Assembly (NCBI RefSeq): GCF_041053105.1 | Contig: NZ_CP163444.1 | Location: forward strand, 6,418,501 to 6,482,500 | Direction of reading: 5' to 3' | DNA: 64,000 nt | Origin: Streptomyces sp. R44 | GTDB lineage: Bacteria > Actinomycetota > Actinomycetes > Streptomycetales > Streptomycetaceae | Shown here: in pieces, positions 46,431 to 55,374 of the stretch | Position numbering within the stretch: position 1 is the first letter of the stretch | How the letters are laid out: every line of letters starts with the position of its first letter | Made by a program: the position numbers and the translations under genes | The notes under the pieces: model-generated | Databases searched by the model: none | The model's input: the letters and a program-made list of their open reading frames with translations, nothing else | What the model was told of the DNA's origin: nothing

Positions 46431-48140
46431 GTGCCGCGCGCTATCGTGCGCGCCCCCGGTCACGACCGCTCCCGCTCTCTGGGCTGGCTGTCGGTCGCAT
46501 GGATGGAGTACTTCGTCGTGCACGGTCCTGGCGACGTCCAGGGCATGGCAGTGCGCCACGGAGACGAGTACACAGGCTTTGTCGTCGACTGTTACGCCGT
46601 CGACGAGGACGAGGGTCGGCTCCTTTACGACTCTGCGTTCTTCAGTCGCCCGAAGGGGTGCGACAAGTCCGGTCTAGGCGCTCGTCTGGGCCTCTTTGAA
46701 GCTCTGGGCCCCGCCCGTTTCGACGGATGGGCAGAGGGCGGGGAGGTCTACCGCGACCCCTGGGGGCTCGGATTCGAGTACGTCTACGAGGCTGGCGAGC
46801 CCATGGGCCGACCGGTCAAGGTCCCGTACCTCCGCATCATGGCGACGGAGGAAGGGCAGACCGGCAACGTCTTCGACACCATCCACTTCAACCTGACCGA
46901 CGAGGCGTCGCTTCTGTCGCAAGTCCCCGGCGTCGACGTGGGACTCACCCGAATCATCCTCCCTGACGGCGGAGAGATCATGCCGTCGACCGCTTCGTCC
47001 TCGTCGAAGGACGGCGGCAAGGAAACGTGGGTCTGTTTCGACGAAACCCACCTCTACAACACTCCTGAGCTGCGGCGCATGTACGCGACCGTTACGCGAA
47101 ACCTCCGCAAGAGGAAGCGCGGTGCGCAGACGTGGTTCCTGGAGACAACGACCATGTTCGCCCCGGGGCAAGATTCCGTGGCAGAGCGCACCTACGAGGA
47201 GGCGGAAGCGATCCGAGAGGGTCGCAAGAAGCGTGGCCGTGCCCGCCTCATGTACGACCACCGGTACGGCGAGTGCGCCAACCTGAAGGACGAGGAGCAA
47301 CTCCGTACCGCACTCATCGACGCCTACGGCGACGCCATGGAGTGGATGGACCTGGAGTCGCTCGTCGATGACTTCTACGACACCCGCAACGACTCCGCGG
47401 ACGGCCGACGGTACTTCCTGAACTCCCGGACAGTCGCCTCCGACGCGTGGATGGACCCTGACGCATGGGCCCTCTGCCGGCGTGCGGAGGAGATAGCGGA
47501 CGGCGAGCTCGTCACGCTAGGCTTCGATGGATCGATTCGAGACGACGCCACGGCGCTGACTGCCTGCCGCGTCTCCGACGGGCACCTGATGCTCCTCGGA
47601 TGCTGGGAGAAGCCCGAGGGTCCCGAGGGCGAAGGGTGGCAAGTCGACCGCGAGAGCGTCGACAACGCTGTTGCCCGCGCCTTCGAGCGCTTCGACGTCT
47701 GCGGCTTCTACGCCGACCCGCCGCACTGGCAGGACTACGTAGACCGCTGGACGGCCGATTTCGGCGCCGACCTCCAGGTTCGTGCAACACAGGCCCGCCC
47801 ACTGGAGTGGTGGACCAACCGTCCAACGGCCATGGAGAGCGCGCTTGATCGCTTCATGGAGGCCGTCGACGACAAGGCGTTGTCACATGCGGAGTCCCTG
47901 GACCCCGACGAGGACAGCCGCTACTTGAAGCTTGGCGCAACTCTCTCCCGCCACGTGAAGAACGCGCGGCGCCGGCCGCAGGGCCGCAACCACATGGGCA
48001 TCGGCAAGGAGCACGCCAAGAGCCCGAAGAAGATCGACGCCGCGATGAGCGCCGTACTCGCCTACGAGTGCCGCGCTGACGCCGTGGCGGCAGGAATCAC
48101 GAAGCGCAAGAAGCGCTCGAACCGTCTCGTTGCCTTCTGA
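46431..48140 (+). CDS. Terminase large subunit
   Basis: 569 residues. ATPase domain with a variant Walker A, SRPKGCDKSGLGARLGLF near residues 70-87, Walker B VCFDETHLYN near 201-210 and coupling motif FLETTTMF. The RNase H-like nuclease domain begins with LGFDGSIRDDATALTA near 363 and includes GFYADPPHWQDYVDRW. It packages phage DNA into the head and cuts it. GTG start behind GGAG. Full length for the family. Confidence 0.93.
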   Translation: MPRAIVRAPGHDRSRSLGWLSVAWMEYFVVHGPGDVQGMAVRHGDEYTGFVVDCYAVDEDEGRLLYDSAFFSRPKGCDKSGLGARLGLFEALGPARFDGWAEGGEVYRDPWGLGFEYVYEAGEPMGRPVKVPYLRIMATEEGQTGNVFDTIHFNLTDEASLLSQVPGVDVGLTRIILPDGGEIMPSTASSSSKDGGKETWVCFDETHLYNTPELRRMYATVTRNLRKRKRGAQTWFLETTTMFAPGQDSVAERTYEEAEAIREGRKKRGRARLMYDHRYGECANLKDEEQLRTALIDAYGDAMEWMDLESLVDDFYDTRNDSADGRRYFLNSRTVASDAWMDPDAWALCRRAEEIADGELVTLGFDGSIRDDATALTACRVSDGHLMLLGCWEKPEGPEGEGWQVDRESVDNAVARAFERFDVCGFYADPPHWQDYVDRWTADFGADLQVRATQARPLEWWTNRPTAMESALDRFMEAVDDKALSHAESLDPDEDSRYLKLGATLSRHVKNARRRPQGRNHMGIGKEHAKSPKKIDAAMSAVLAYECRADAVAAGITKRKKRSNRLVAF

Positions 48141-48153
48141 GGGAGGTCCGTAA

Positions 48154-49665
48154 GTGCCTATCGACGCGTCGAAGGTGGAGTCTCCCGGATGGTGGCTCCA
48201 GCGACTCGGCAAGAAGCTCCTCGACGAGCGGGGCGACGCCTACGACACGGACGGGGAGCTCATTCCCGGTCTGGACAGGCTCCAGCGCTACGTGGAGGGG
48301 AAGGCGCCGCTTCCCCATGTACCAGGCATCGACCCGCGGGAAGTTGCGGCGTGGATGAAGGACGCCCGAACCAACTGGACGAGGTTGGTCGTCGACTCGC
48401 CGGCGGAACGCCTTCGCGTAACCGGCTTTCGATCCGGCGGGGACAGTACCCGTCAGAGCGTTGCCGACGAGGAAGCCAACAAGATCTGGCGCGAGAACGC
48501 CATGGTTGCGGACTCCCGCCTTGTTCACTACGGCGCACTCACCCAGCGACGTGCCTTCGTCCTTGTGGAGCGCTCGGAGGATGGCCGCCCGGTCATGACC
48601 CACGAGACACCGCGACAGGTGGCCGTGGAGAGGAAGCAGGGCAGCCGGCGCGAGCTCGCGGCGGGGCTGAAGCTCTGGCGCGACGATTGGACCGGAGACA
48701 CCCGGGCCACGCTGTGGACCCCGGAACGGATCTACGAGTTCGTGACGAAGACGCAGACGCCAACCTTTGGCGGCCGGGCGACGTCGCTCCGCGGCTGGGA
48801 CGCGTTTACGGTCCCCCGGGATCGCGACGGACAGCGTCGAAACGAGCTGGGTGAGGTCCCGCTCGTCCCATTCGTTAACCGCCGGCAGATCTCCCCTGAG
48901 GGCTTTGCGGAACACGAGGACATCCTCAGCGTTCAGAACCGGATCAACCTGTCGTTGATCATGCTTGTGGCAGCTGCCAAGTACGGTGCTTTCAGGCAGC
49001 GTTACGCCGCTGGCCTGGAGGTCGACGAAGACCCGGTCACCGGCAAGGCGATCGAGCCGTTCAAGCTCGATATCCAAAAGCTCTGGACGACGGCTGACCC
49101 CGATGTCCGGTTCGGGGAGTTCTCTTCGACCGACTTGGCGCCGTATGTCCGGTCTGTGGAAAGCGGAGTCCAGGATCTCGCGGCGATCAGTAAGACACCA
49201 CCGCATTACATTATCGGTGCCGTCGTCAACGTCTCCGGTGACGCCCTGAAGGCCGCGGAGACCGGCCTCGTTGCGAAGGTGCTGGACCAACAGGACGACT
49301 TCGGCGAGTCCTGGCAGCGTTCCATGAGGCTCGCCTTCAAGGCCGCTGGCGACGAGGCACGCGCGAAGGATTACACGCTCGAAACGGTCTGGCGTGACCC
49401 CGAGTCCCGAACCGTCTCCGAGCTCGCCGACGCTGCCGTGAAGAAGCAAGCGGCCGGCGTTCCGTGGCGTCAGCGCATGGAGGATCTCGGCTACACCCCG
49501 GCGCAGATCGACCGCATGGAAGTCGAGCGTGCGCAGGACGCCCTCCTCGCTACTCCCGCAGAGGAGCCTCAGCGTCCCGACGAGCTCCAGGCCCGCCGCG
49601 AGGAGCGTGACTCCCGACCGGTGATCGGACGGAGGCCGGCGGACGATGACGTTGACGCGGCTTGA
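48154..49665 (+). CDS. Phage portal protein
   Basis: 503 residues, SPP1/HK97-like portal of actinophages. YVEGKAPLPHVPGIDPREVA, RLRVTGFRSGGD and VPFVNRRQISPEGFAEHEDI are typical. VQNRINLSLIMLVAAAKYGA marks the long helix and AAISKTPPHYIIGAVVNVSG the later core. The ring of portal subunits forms the DNA channel of the head. GTG start at 48154 behind GGGAGG; overlaps the MuF-like gene by 20 bases. Confidence 0.92.
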   Translation: MPIDASKVESPGWWLQRLGKKLLDERGDAYDTDGELIPGLDRLQRYVEGKAPLPHVPGIDPREVAAWMKDARTNWTRLVVDSPAERLRVTGFRSGGDSTRQSVADEEANKIWRENAMVADSRLVHYGALTQRRAFVLVERSEDGRPVMTHETPRQVAVERKQGSRRELAAGLKLWRDDWTGDTRATLWTPERIYEFVTKTQTPTFGGRATSLRGWDAFTVPRDRDGQRRNELGEVPLVPFVNRRQISPEGFAEHEDILSVQNRINLSLIMLVAAAKYGAFRQRYAAGLEVDEDPVTGKAIEPFKLDIQKLWTTADPDVRFGEFSSTDLAPYVRSVESGVQDLAAISKTPPHYIIGAVVNVSGDALKAAETGLVAKVLDQQDDFGESWQRSMRLAFKAAGDEARAKDYTLETVWRDPESRTVSELADAAVKKQAAGVPWRQRMEDLGYTPAQIDRMEVERAQDALLATPAEEPQRPDELQARREERDSRPVIGRRPADDDVDAA

Positions 49666-50455
49666 CCAGCAATACGGGACGGCCGTCCGTCGAGTATGGA
49701 CGTCTGTCCTAGGCCGCACCCGTCGCTCATGGACTGATCTTGGCTCCTGGCGTGGGGAGGATGTAGCGCGCTTCCAGCGCACTGCCCTCCCCGTCATGAT
49801 CGCCGGACAACGCCAGGTGGCGGCGCTGACGACGACTTACCTGGAGACGCTCTACCGGGAGATCGCCGACGAGACGTCACGCGTGAACCTGGACCTCGAC
49901 ACGGTGACCGGACGCGCGCTACGCGGCGTCAACCCGGAAGAGGTCTACCGGCGTCCGTTCGTAGAGATTTGGACAGCGCTGGGCAACGGTACCGACTTCG
50001 ACAAGGCGCTGAAGCTGGGCACGGATCGGCTGGACGACATCGCCAAGACTGATCTTCAGTTGGCACGCACCCACACGGTCCGCGCTGTCACGGCCGACCA
50101 GCCTGGCGTGGAGTACACCGTCCGCGAGCTCCAGGGCGAGTACGACTGTGCCCTTTGCATGATCGCTGCGACGCAGCGCTATCACAAGCGCGACTTGGCG
50201 CCGATTCACCCCGGCTGCGACTGCCTCGTGAAGACGGTGCGCGCCGATTACGACCCGGGCCAAGTCCTTGACCCTGACCGCCTGGACCGAATCCACGAAC
50301 TTGTAGAGGAGGCGCTTGGGGAGTCGGACCGCGGAGGACGAGCGGTCGACTACCGAAAGATCATCATCGCCAACGAGCACGGGGAAATTGGCCCCGTTCT
50401 GGGCTACCGGGGTCAGCGGTTCACCGGCCCCGACGACATTCCACTTCCGACCTGA
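49646..50455 (+). CDS. MuF-like head morphogenesis / capsid maturation protein
   Basis: 269 residues. Helical N-terminus, then a MuF-type C-terminal motif YDCALCMIAATQRYHKRDLA with HPGCDCLVKT, the Cys/His pattern of phage Mu gpF minor head proteins. Such proteins are few per head and are often injected or needed for head assembly. The start lies within the portal 3' end, as usual in actinophages. Confidence 0.85.
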   Translation: MTLTRLDQQYGTAVRRVWTSVLGRTRRSWTDLGSWRGEDVARFQRTALPVMIAGQRQVAALTTTYLETLYREIADETSRVNLDLDTVTGRALRGVNPEEVYRRPFVEIWTALGNGTDFDKALKLGTDRLDDIAKTDLQLARTHTVRAVTADQPGVEYTVRELQGEYDCALCMIAATQRYHKRDLAPIHPGCDCLVKTVRADYDPGQVLDPDRLDRIHELVEEALGESDRGGRAVDYRKIIIANEHGEIGPVLGYRGQRFTGPDDIPLPT

Positions 50456-50497
50456 CGCCCGCCACGGGCCGACGACTCCCGACAGGGGAACTTCAGC

Positions 50498-51142
50498 ATG
50501 CCTCGACACACTCTCGCACGCCGCAACCTCCTGACCCTGGCCTCCGAGCCGTGGACGCTCTTCGAGAACGAGCCCGGCGCTGGGGGTGGCGGTGGCGGCA
50601 ACACTCCACAGATCAACGAGCACGGCTACCCGGACAACACTCCGACGTCGGAGATGACGCCTGAGCATCAGGTGGCCTACTGGCGCCACCACGCCCGCAA
50701 GCACGAAGCTCGCGCGAACGCGGGCCCGGACGCTGCGGAGCTGGAGCGCCTGCGCGCCCGAGACGCGGAGCTGAAGACGCTGGAGGACGCCCAACTCACG
50801 GACACTCAGCGAATCCAGGCAGAGAAGGACGCCGCGGAGGCCGCACGTGTTGCTGCTGAGGCCGCACGTGACGCTGCCGTCGCGGAGGCGCTGCGGATCC
50901 GAGTTGCCGCGGAGAAGGGGCTCACGCCAGCGCAGGCAGAGCGGCTCCGTGGCTCGACGAAGGAAGAGCTCGAAGCCGATGCGGACGCTCTGAAGGAGCT
51001 CTTCGGCTCGACGAGCGCAAACGACGGCGCCGGCTCCGGCGCTCCTCGCTCCGGTGGTCCCCGCGGGGGCGACGTTGGAGGCAGCAAGACCACACAGGCC
51101 GGCGCGGACCTGTGGCGCGAGCGCAACCCGCGCAAGAACTAA
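50498..51142 (+). CDS. Capsid scaffolding protein
   Basis: 214 residues. After a Gly-rich segment, residues 65-165 are a long coiled coil (ELERLRARDAELKTLEDAQL, AEKDAAEAARVAAEAARDAA). The C-terminus is Gly/Ser-rich and ends in basic RERNPRKN. Position before decoration and major capsid genes, length and composition identify the scaffold. No protease motif is seen. Confidence 0.85.
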   Translation: MPRHTLARRNLLTLASEPWTLFENEPGAGGGGGGNTPQINEHGYPDNTPTSEMTPEHQVAYWRHHARKHEARANAGPDAAELERLRARDAELKTLEDAQLTDTQRIQAEKDAAEAARVAAEAARDAAVAEALRIRVAAEKGLTPAQAERLRGSTKEELEADADALKELFGSTSANDGAGSGAPRSGGPRGGDVGGSKTTQAGADLWRERNPRKN

Positions 51143-51163
51143 TCACCCTTCTACGGAGGACAC

Positions 51164-51553
51164 ATGGACCTCAGCATCAAGACTGAGTCGTTCTCGCAGG
51201 ACCGCCGGGATTGGCTGGGGTCCGCTCACGGGACCGACGCCCCCGTTGGCGCTTCGCTGGACGTCTCGACGTTCACCGCCGGCACCCACTACCCGGGCGG
51301 CTTCCTGAAGAGCGGCATTCCGCTCGGGAAGATCACCGCCTCGGGCAAGTACGGCCCTTACAACGACGGCGCCACCGACGGTCGCCAGACCCTCGTGGGC
51401 TTTCTCTTCACGGGCGTGGACGTCAAGAGCGGTGCGACCACGGTCGTCGGCTCGATGCTCATCCACTGCTTCATCAAGGAGTCGAAGCTCCCGCTGGGCA
51501 ACGTCGACGCCAACGGCAAGGCGGACGTCGCCGGCCGCATCATCTTCGTCTGA
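51164..51553 (+). CDS. Head decoration protein
   Basis: 129 residues: SWLGSAHGT-type start (DWLGSAHGTDAPVGASLDVS), TAGTHYPGGFLKSGIPLGKI, GFLFTGVDVKSGATTVVGSM, then GKADVAGRIIFV. This is the lambda gpD-like trimeric decoration protein of actinophages. Lies directly before the major capsid gene; GGAGGA ribosome binding site. Confidence 0.88.
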   Translation: MDLSIKTESFSQDRRDWLGSAHGTDAPVGASLDVSTFTAGTHYPGGFLKSGIPLGKITASGKYGPYNDGATDGRQTLVGFLFTGVDVKSGATTVVGSMLIHCFIKESKLPLGNVDANGKADVAGRIIFV

Positions 51554-51566
51554 GAGGTACTGACGC

Positions 51567-52580
51567 ATGCAGCTCATTTCTGAGTACGCCACTCCGGCGG
51601 AGCTGACCGGCTACGCGCGGGCGGCGCTCGCCGACCGGGACGAGAACGAGTTCAGTCTCGCCCGATGGCTTCCCAACCAGACCATCAACGATCTGACCTT
51701 CCGCTTCACGAAGGGCGGAGGCGGTCTCACTGAGGCGGCCAACTACCGCGCGTTCGACGCCGAGTCGGACATCGGTACGCGCCCCGGGGCCGCCCGTGTG
51801 ACTGGCGAGCTCCCACCGATCTCCCGGAAGATCCCGGTAGGTGAGTACGAGCGGATCGTCCGGCGCAACACGAACCAGCGCGAAGAGATCCGTGACGCGA
51901 TGCTGAACGACGGCGTCCGGCTCGCCCGGCAGCTTTCGGCCCGTGTCGAGCTCGCTCGCGGCGCCGCGATCTTCAACGCCTCCGTGACCCTGAACGAGAA
52001 CAACGTCCAGGCCAGTGCCGACTACGGCCGGAAGGCGGAGCACTCCGTCACCGCTGGCACCGTGTGGTCCAACCCTGCGGCCGACGTGATCGGCGACTTC
52101 CTGACGTGGCTGGAGGTCTACCGCGACACGAACGGTGGCGACCCCGAGTTCACGCTCATGTCGTCCGCCATCTTCATGAACCTGAAGCGGAACACGCAGC
52201 TTCGCGGCCTGTCGACGACTGGCGCAACCGCTCCGACGATCCTCACGGATTCCATCCTTCAGGCGATCCTCGCAGACCACGGCATCCCGCCCATCGTGAA
52301 GTACGACGCGAAGGTCTCCGTGGGCGGTACCTCGACGCGCATCACGCCGAACGACAAGCTCGCCTTCATGCCGGCTCAGGGTGACTCCCTCGGTGCCACG
52401 CTGTGGGGTGTCCCGGTAGAGGCCGACGACCCGCGGTACGGCCTGGCGGGTGACGAGGCTGGCATCGCGGTAGGCGCCTACAAGAGCGAGGACCCGCAGA
52501 CCGTGTGGACCCGCGCAACCGCGATCGTCCTCCCGGTCGCTGCGAACCCCGACCTGACGTTCGTCGCCGACGTCCTCTGA
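51567..52580 (+). CDS. Major capsid protein
   Basis: 337 residues with HK97-fold features: MQLISEYATPAELTGYARAA, the FSLARWLPNQTINDLTFRF start, SRKIPVGEYERIVRRNTNQR (E-loop/spine helix), VWSNPAADVIGDFLTWLEVY and PTILTDSILQAILADHGIPP. About 415 copies would build a T=7 head if the phage is of that size (inference). Best anchor for assigning the phage to a genus. Confidence 0.92.
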   Translation: MQLISEYATPAELTGYARAALADRDENEFSLARWLPNQTINDLTFRFTKGGGGLTEAANYRAFDAESDIGTRPGAARVTGELPPISRKIPVGEYERIVRRNTNQREEIRDAMLNDGVRLARQLSARVELARGAAIFNASVTLNENNVQASADYGRKAEHSVTAGTVWSNPAADVIGDFLTWLEVYRDTNGGDPEFTLMSSAIFMNLKRNTQLRGLSTTGATAPTILTDSILQAILADHGIPPIVKYDAKVSVGGTSTRITPNDKLAFMPAQGDSLGATLWGVPVEADDPRYGLAGDEAGIAVGAYKSEDPQTVWTRATAIVLPVAANPDLTFVADVL

Positions 52581-52603
52581 CCAGGAACGCGAGGCATTCA
52601 CGC

Positions 52604-52837
52604 ATGGCAACCCTGAACACCCACGTCCATGTGACGGACGAAGATGGGCGCGCCCACGTGTTCGGCCCCGCGGACGAGGTCCCGGAGTGGGCACAGGCGC
52701 TCATCACCAACCCGAAGGCGTGGACGTCGGCACCGAGTACCGCTAATCGATCAGCGGACCCCGAACCGAAGCCCGCCACGAAGCGTGCGGCCCCGCGCCG
52801 GAAGGCGGCTGCCGATGACGCTGTTCACGGCGGCTGA
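52604..52837 (+). CDS. Small head-tail region protein
   Basis: 77 residues: TLNTHVHVTDEDGRAHVFGP, then DEVPEWAQALITNPKAW and a basic Ala/Pro/Lys-rich tail. It resembles the short proteins between capsid and connector genes in actinophages, role unknown. Overlaps the connector gene by 23 bases. Confidence 0.75.
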   Translation: MATLNTHVHVTDEDGRAHVFGPADEVPEWAQALITNPKAWTSAPSTANRSADPEPKPATKRAAPRRKAAADDAVHGG

Positions 52838-53195
52838 GCTCACCGCCTACCGCCAGGTGCCGACGTCCACTGAGACGTACACCCTGGCTCATGAGCTCAC
52901 CCTCGACGCGCTCCAGGGCGAAGTGGGGGACCGGATCACGGAGCCCCCACAGCCCGGCATCAAGAGCCTTGCTCTCGCGGTGGCCGCGCGACTCCTGACC
53001 AACCCTGGCGGGCTCCGTAGCGAGTCAGCCGGCGGCATGGCCGTGAGCTACGCCGACGCACAGACCGGCGTCATTCTCTCCGATGACGAGCGCCGGCGAC
53101 TACGCAAGTCCGTCGGCCTTGCCTCAGGCGCGGGCATGCTGGACATCGCTCCTGACGACGCCTGCCCACCAGTGGCAGTGTGGCGGCCGGTATGA
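52815..53195 (+). CDS. Head-tail connector (adaptor) protein
   Basis: 126 residues, gp6/gp15-like adaptor: FTAAELTAYRQVPTSTETYT, a helix LAVAARLLTNPGGLRSES, then GMAVSYADAQTGVILSDDER. It attaches to the portal after packaging. Start ATG at 52815 chosen from the conserved TLFTAAELTAY; the longer frame is out of family. Confidence 0.82.
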   Translation: MTLFTAAELTAYRQVPTSTETYTLAHELTLDALQGEVGDRITEPPQPGIKSLALAVAARLLTNPGGLRSESAGGMAVSYADAQTGVILSDDERRRLRKSVGLASGAGMLDIAPDDACPPVAVWRPV

Positions 53196-53542
53196 GCCTG
53201 ATCGCTGCACTCCTTGCCGACTCGGTACGCATCGAGCGACGTACCCGCATTCAGGACTCCACTGGATCCTGGGTCCCCGGACCGAAGGTCACGACCACCA
53301 TCGAGAGAGCCACCGTGATGAGCCCCTACGGCGTCACGGTCGGATCCTCGTCAGAGGAGTCCGCCGCATCGTTCACCGTGACGACGAGGCGAGTCCTCGT
53401 GGCGCCGCTCGGTACGGAGATCCGTCCTGATGACGTCGTCATTCACCGGGGCCGACGCTACGCCGTGGTGGGGGAGGAGCTGGAGTTCCCGTTCACGTCC
53501 CTTGCCCGTATTGAAGTGCCCGTGGAGGAGGTGACCGGCTGA
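53192..53542 (+). CDS. Head-tail stopper protein
   Basis: 116 residues, beta-rich (SVRIERRTRIQDSTGSWVPG, TVMSPYGVTVGSSSEESAAS, VVIHRGRRYAVVGEELEF). Matches SPP1 gp16-type stoppers by order and pattern. ATG overlaps the upstream stop (ATGA), and its stop overlaps the next start. Confidence 0.8.
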   Translation: MSLIAALLADSVRIERRTRIQDSTGSWVPGPKVTTTIERATVMSPYGVTVGSSSEESAASFTVTTRRVLVAPLGTEIRPDDVVIHRGRRYAVVGEELEFPFTSLARIEVPVEEVTG

Positions 53543-53892
53543 TGCCCTACTACCGAGCCAACTTCCGGAACACGGGCCGAATGCTTCAGCGTCCAGCCTT
53601 TCACGCGCCGTGCCTGAAGGCTGCGGCGGCGATGCAGGCTGTGGCAGAGAGCGTCAGCCCCGTCGGTGATCCGACGGAGGACGCTCACCCCGGCCTCTAC
53701 CGGGCGAGCTTCCAGACGATGCCGATCTTCAAGGATGTGCGCTTCAAGGGACGGCCCACCACTCGCGCCGGCGCCCGCCTCCTGAACACGGCGCCGCACG
53801 CCTGGCGTGTGGAGCGGGGCGACGGGCGAGTCCCGCGGTACGCCCCGCTTCAGCGGGCCCTCGACGAGGTGAAGGCGGCGCACGGTGGCTGA
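53542..53892 (+). CDS. Tail completion (HK97 gp10-like) protein
   Basis: 116 residues. RNTGRMLQRPAFHAPCLKAA, GLYRASFQTMPIFKDVRF, GARLLNTAPHAWRVERGD are typical of the gp10/neck group. Fits the fixed gene order stopper, completion, terminator. Overlaps the next gene by 8 bases. Confidence 0.8.
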   Translation: MPYYRANFRNTGRMLQRPAFHAPCLKAAAAMQAVAESVSPVGDPTEDAHPGLYRASFQTMPIFKDVRFKGRPTTRAGARLLNTAPHAWRVERGDGRVPRYAPLQRALDEVKAAHGG

Positions 53893-54253
53893 GATCGAGG
53901 CAGTACTTGCCCCATGGCTGGGCAGCGTCATCCCAGGCACTCAGTTCGGGGCAGAGACGCCCCCGGATCTGGAGGAGCGACTCCCCTTCATCCGCGTCGA
54001 GCGGCTCGGCGGGTCGGACGGGCGTTTCCGACAGCATCCGCGCGTAGCCGTCGACGTCTTCGCAGCTACAGCCGACGAAGCGCGGTCGACGTCCAGCGCC
54101 GTGCGGGACGCGCTCCTCTTCCTTCGCGGAGAGGTCCGCGGCGCCGTAGTGAGCGACGTCCGATGCGACTCCGGCCCCTCCCGGCAGCCGTGGGCCAACA
54201 CAGAGATTCACAGGCGAGGAGCCACGTACACCGTGACCCTCCGGGACGCCTGA
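53885..54253 (+). CDS. Tail terminator protein
   Basis: 122 residues; GTG start within the upstream gene. VLAPWLGSVIPGTQFGAETP, LPFIRVERLGGSDGRF, RVAVDVFAATADEARSTSSA: the alpha/beta fold of lambda gpU-like terminators that cap the tail tube. Placed just before the major tail protein. Confidence 0.82.
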   Translation: MAEIEAVLAPWLGSVIPGTQFGAETPPDLEERLPFIRVERLGGSDGRFRQHPRVAVDVFAATADEARSTSSAVRDALLFLRGEVRGAVVSDVRCDSGPSRQPWANTEIHRRGATYTVTLRDA

Positions 54254-54320
54254 CCCCCTGACCACTTCCGACCCGACGTCGAGCGAGACGCGCGGGTCTC
54301 ACGCATGCCCTGGAGGGCAC

Positions 54321-54911
54321 ATGGCGGACACCCGCAATGCCGATCTCACTTTCGGCGCATCCGACTTCCTCGTCTACGTGGCGGCACTCAACACCGCCTC
54401 GCCATCCGGCTTTGCCGACCCCGCTACGCCCTGGCAGTGCATGGGCTGGGTGACGACCGACGGCGGAACCTTCTCGATCGAGGACGAGTCCACCGATGTC
54501 CAGGCGGCCGGCTCGCTGGAGCCGATCCGAACCCTGATGTCGCGGTCGACGAAGACGATGGCCGTGACCTTCCAGGAGGCCATCAACCCCCTGGTCCGAG
54601 CGCTGTACGACAACGTCCCGGTCGCCTCGCTGGAGCCGACGTCGGGCACCGTGACCTACGGTCTGCCGGACAAGCCGAACGATCTGAGGTATGCCTTCCT
54701 CTTCGACACGGTGGACGGCTCGAAGAAGAACCGCCTCTACATGCCTAACGGCAAGGTCACGGCGCGCGGCGAAGAGCAGCCCCAGACCACCGACGTGTGG
54801 GCGGCGCAGATGACTTTCACCTTCTACAAGGGTGCGAGCATGCCGGCCGTCACGCGAAGCATCGACTTCGGCGGCGTCGACGTCTCGGGCTTCTTCCCCG
54901 TCGGCCCGTAA
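54321..54911 (+). CDS. Major tail (tube) protein
   Basis: 196 residues. DLTFGASDFLVYVAALNTAS, WVTTDGGTFSIEDESTDV, LMSRSTKTMAVTFQEAINPL and NGKVTARGEEQPQTTDVWAA are standard for siphovirus tube proteins. Followed by two strong hairpins, consistent with its need for high expression separate from the tape measure genes. Confidence 0.9.
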   Translation: MADTRNADLTFGASDFLVYVAALNTASPSGFADPATPWQCMGWVTTDGGTFSIEDESTDVQAAGSLEPIRTLMSRSTKTMAVTFQEAINPLVRALYDNVPVASLEPTSGTVTYGLPDKPNDLRYAFLFDTVDGSKKNRLYMPNGKVTARGEEQPQTTDVWAAQMTFTFYKGASMPAVTRSIDFGGVDVSGFFPVGP

Positions 54912-54922
54912 CACCACATACC

Positions 54923-54959
54923 AGCGGAGCCCTGTACCGCGCGGGTCCGGGGCTCCGCT
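54923..54959 (+). terminator. First hairpin after the major tail gene
   Basis: AGCGGAGCCC (54923-54932) pairs perfectly with GGGCTCCGCT (54950-54959). It starts 12 bases past the tube protein stop. Confidence 0.6.
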
Positions 54960-54994
54960 AATCGCTTGACGCATTACAAGACCCGCGCACCACC

Positions 54995-55032
54995 TTGCGC
55001 CTTCCCTCTCGACTCCGAGAGGGAAGGCGCAA
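54995..55032 (+). terminator. Second hairpin, 17-bp perfect stem
   Basis: Arms 54995-55011 and 55016-55032 pair perfectly around a 4-base loop. It lies 25 bases upstream of the tail-chaperone start and overlaps neither gene. Probable strong terminator or attenuator that sets tube-to-tape-measure transcript ratio. Confidence 0.7.
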
Positions 55033-55056
55033 CCCTGACTTAGGAGACCCGCGCAT

Positions 55057-55374
55057 ATGACCACCACCGCTTCGCAGGCCCAGGAGAACGAGGCCACCGA
55101 GACCTACGCCGTCGCCACGCTGGACGGTGTCGAGCTTCGCGTGAAGCCGATCAACGCTTGGCGCCCCTCGTACATGCGAGCCCTTCGGCAGTCGGACTTC
55201 GACACGTGGGCTGCTGGCGTACTGCACGGGGACGACGTCGAGACCTTTATCGAACTGGACGCCACCTTCGACGAGATCAACGAGTTCGTCGGCGCTGCTC
55301 TGGAGGCCATCGGCGAGGCGCCGGGAAAGTCTGGGGCACCATCCAAGTCCTCGCGGACCACGCGGAAGCGCTAG
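55057..55374 (+). CDS. Tail assembly chaperone, short (0-frame) form
   Basis: 105 residues, acidic, beta/alpha (TYAVATLDGVELRVKPINAW, SYMRALRQSDFDTWAAGVLH, ATFDEINEFVGAALEAIGEA). Equivalent of lambda gpG: it coats the tape measure during tail assembly. A GGGAAAG slippery site near its end lets some ribosomes shift to the -1 frame and make the long form. Confidence 0.88.
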   Translation: MTTTASQAQENEATETYAVATLDGVELRVKPINAWRPSYMRALRQSDFDTWAAGVLHGDDVETFIELDATFDEINEFVGAALEAIGEAPGKSGAPSKSSRTTRKR

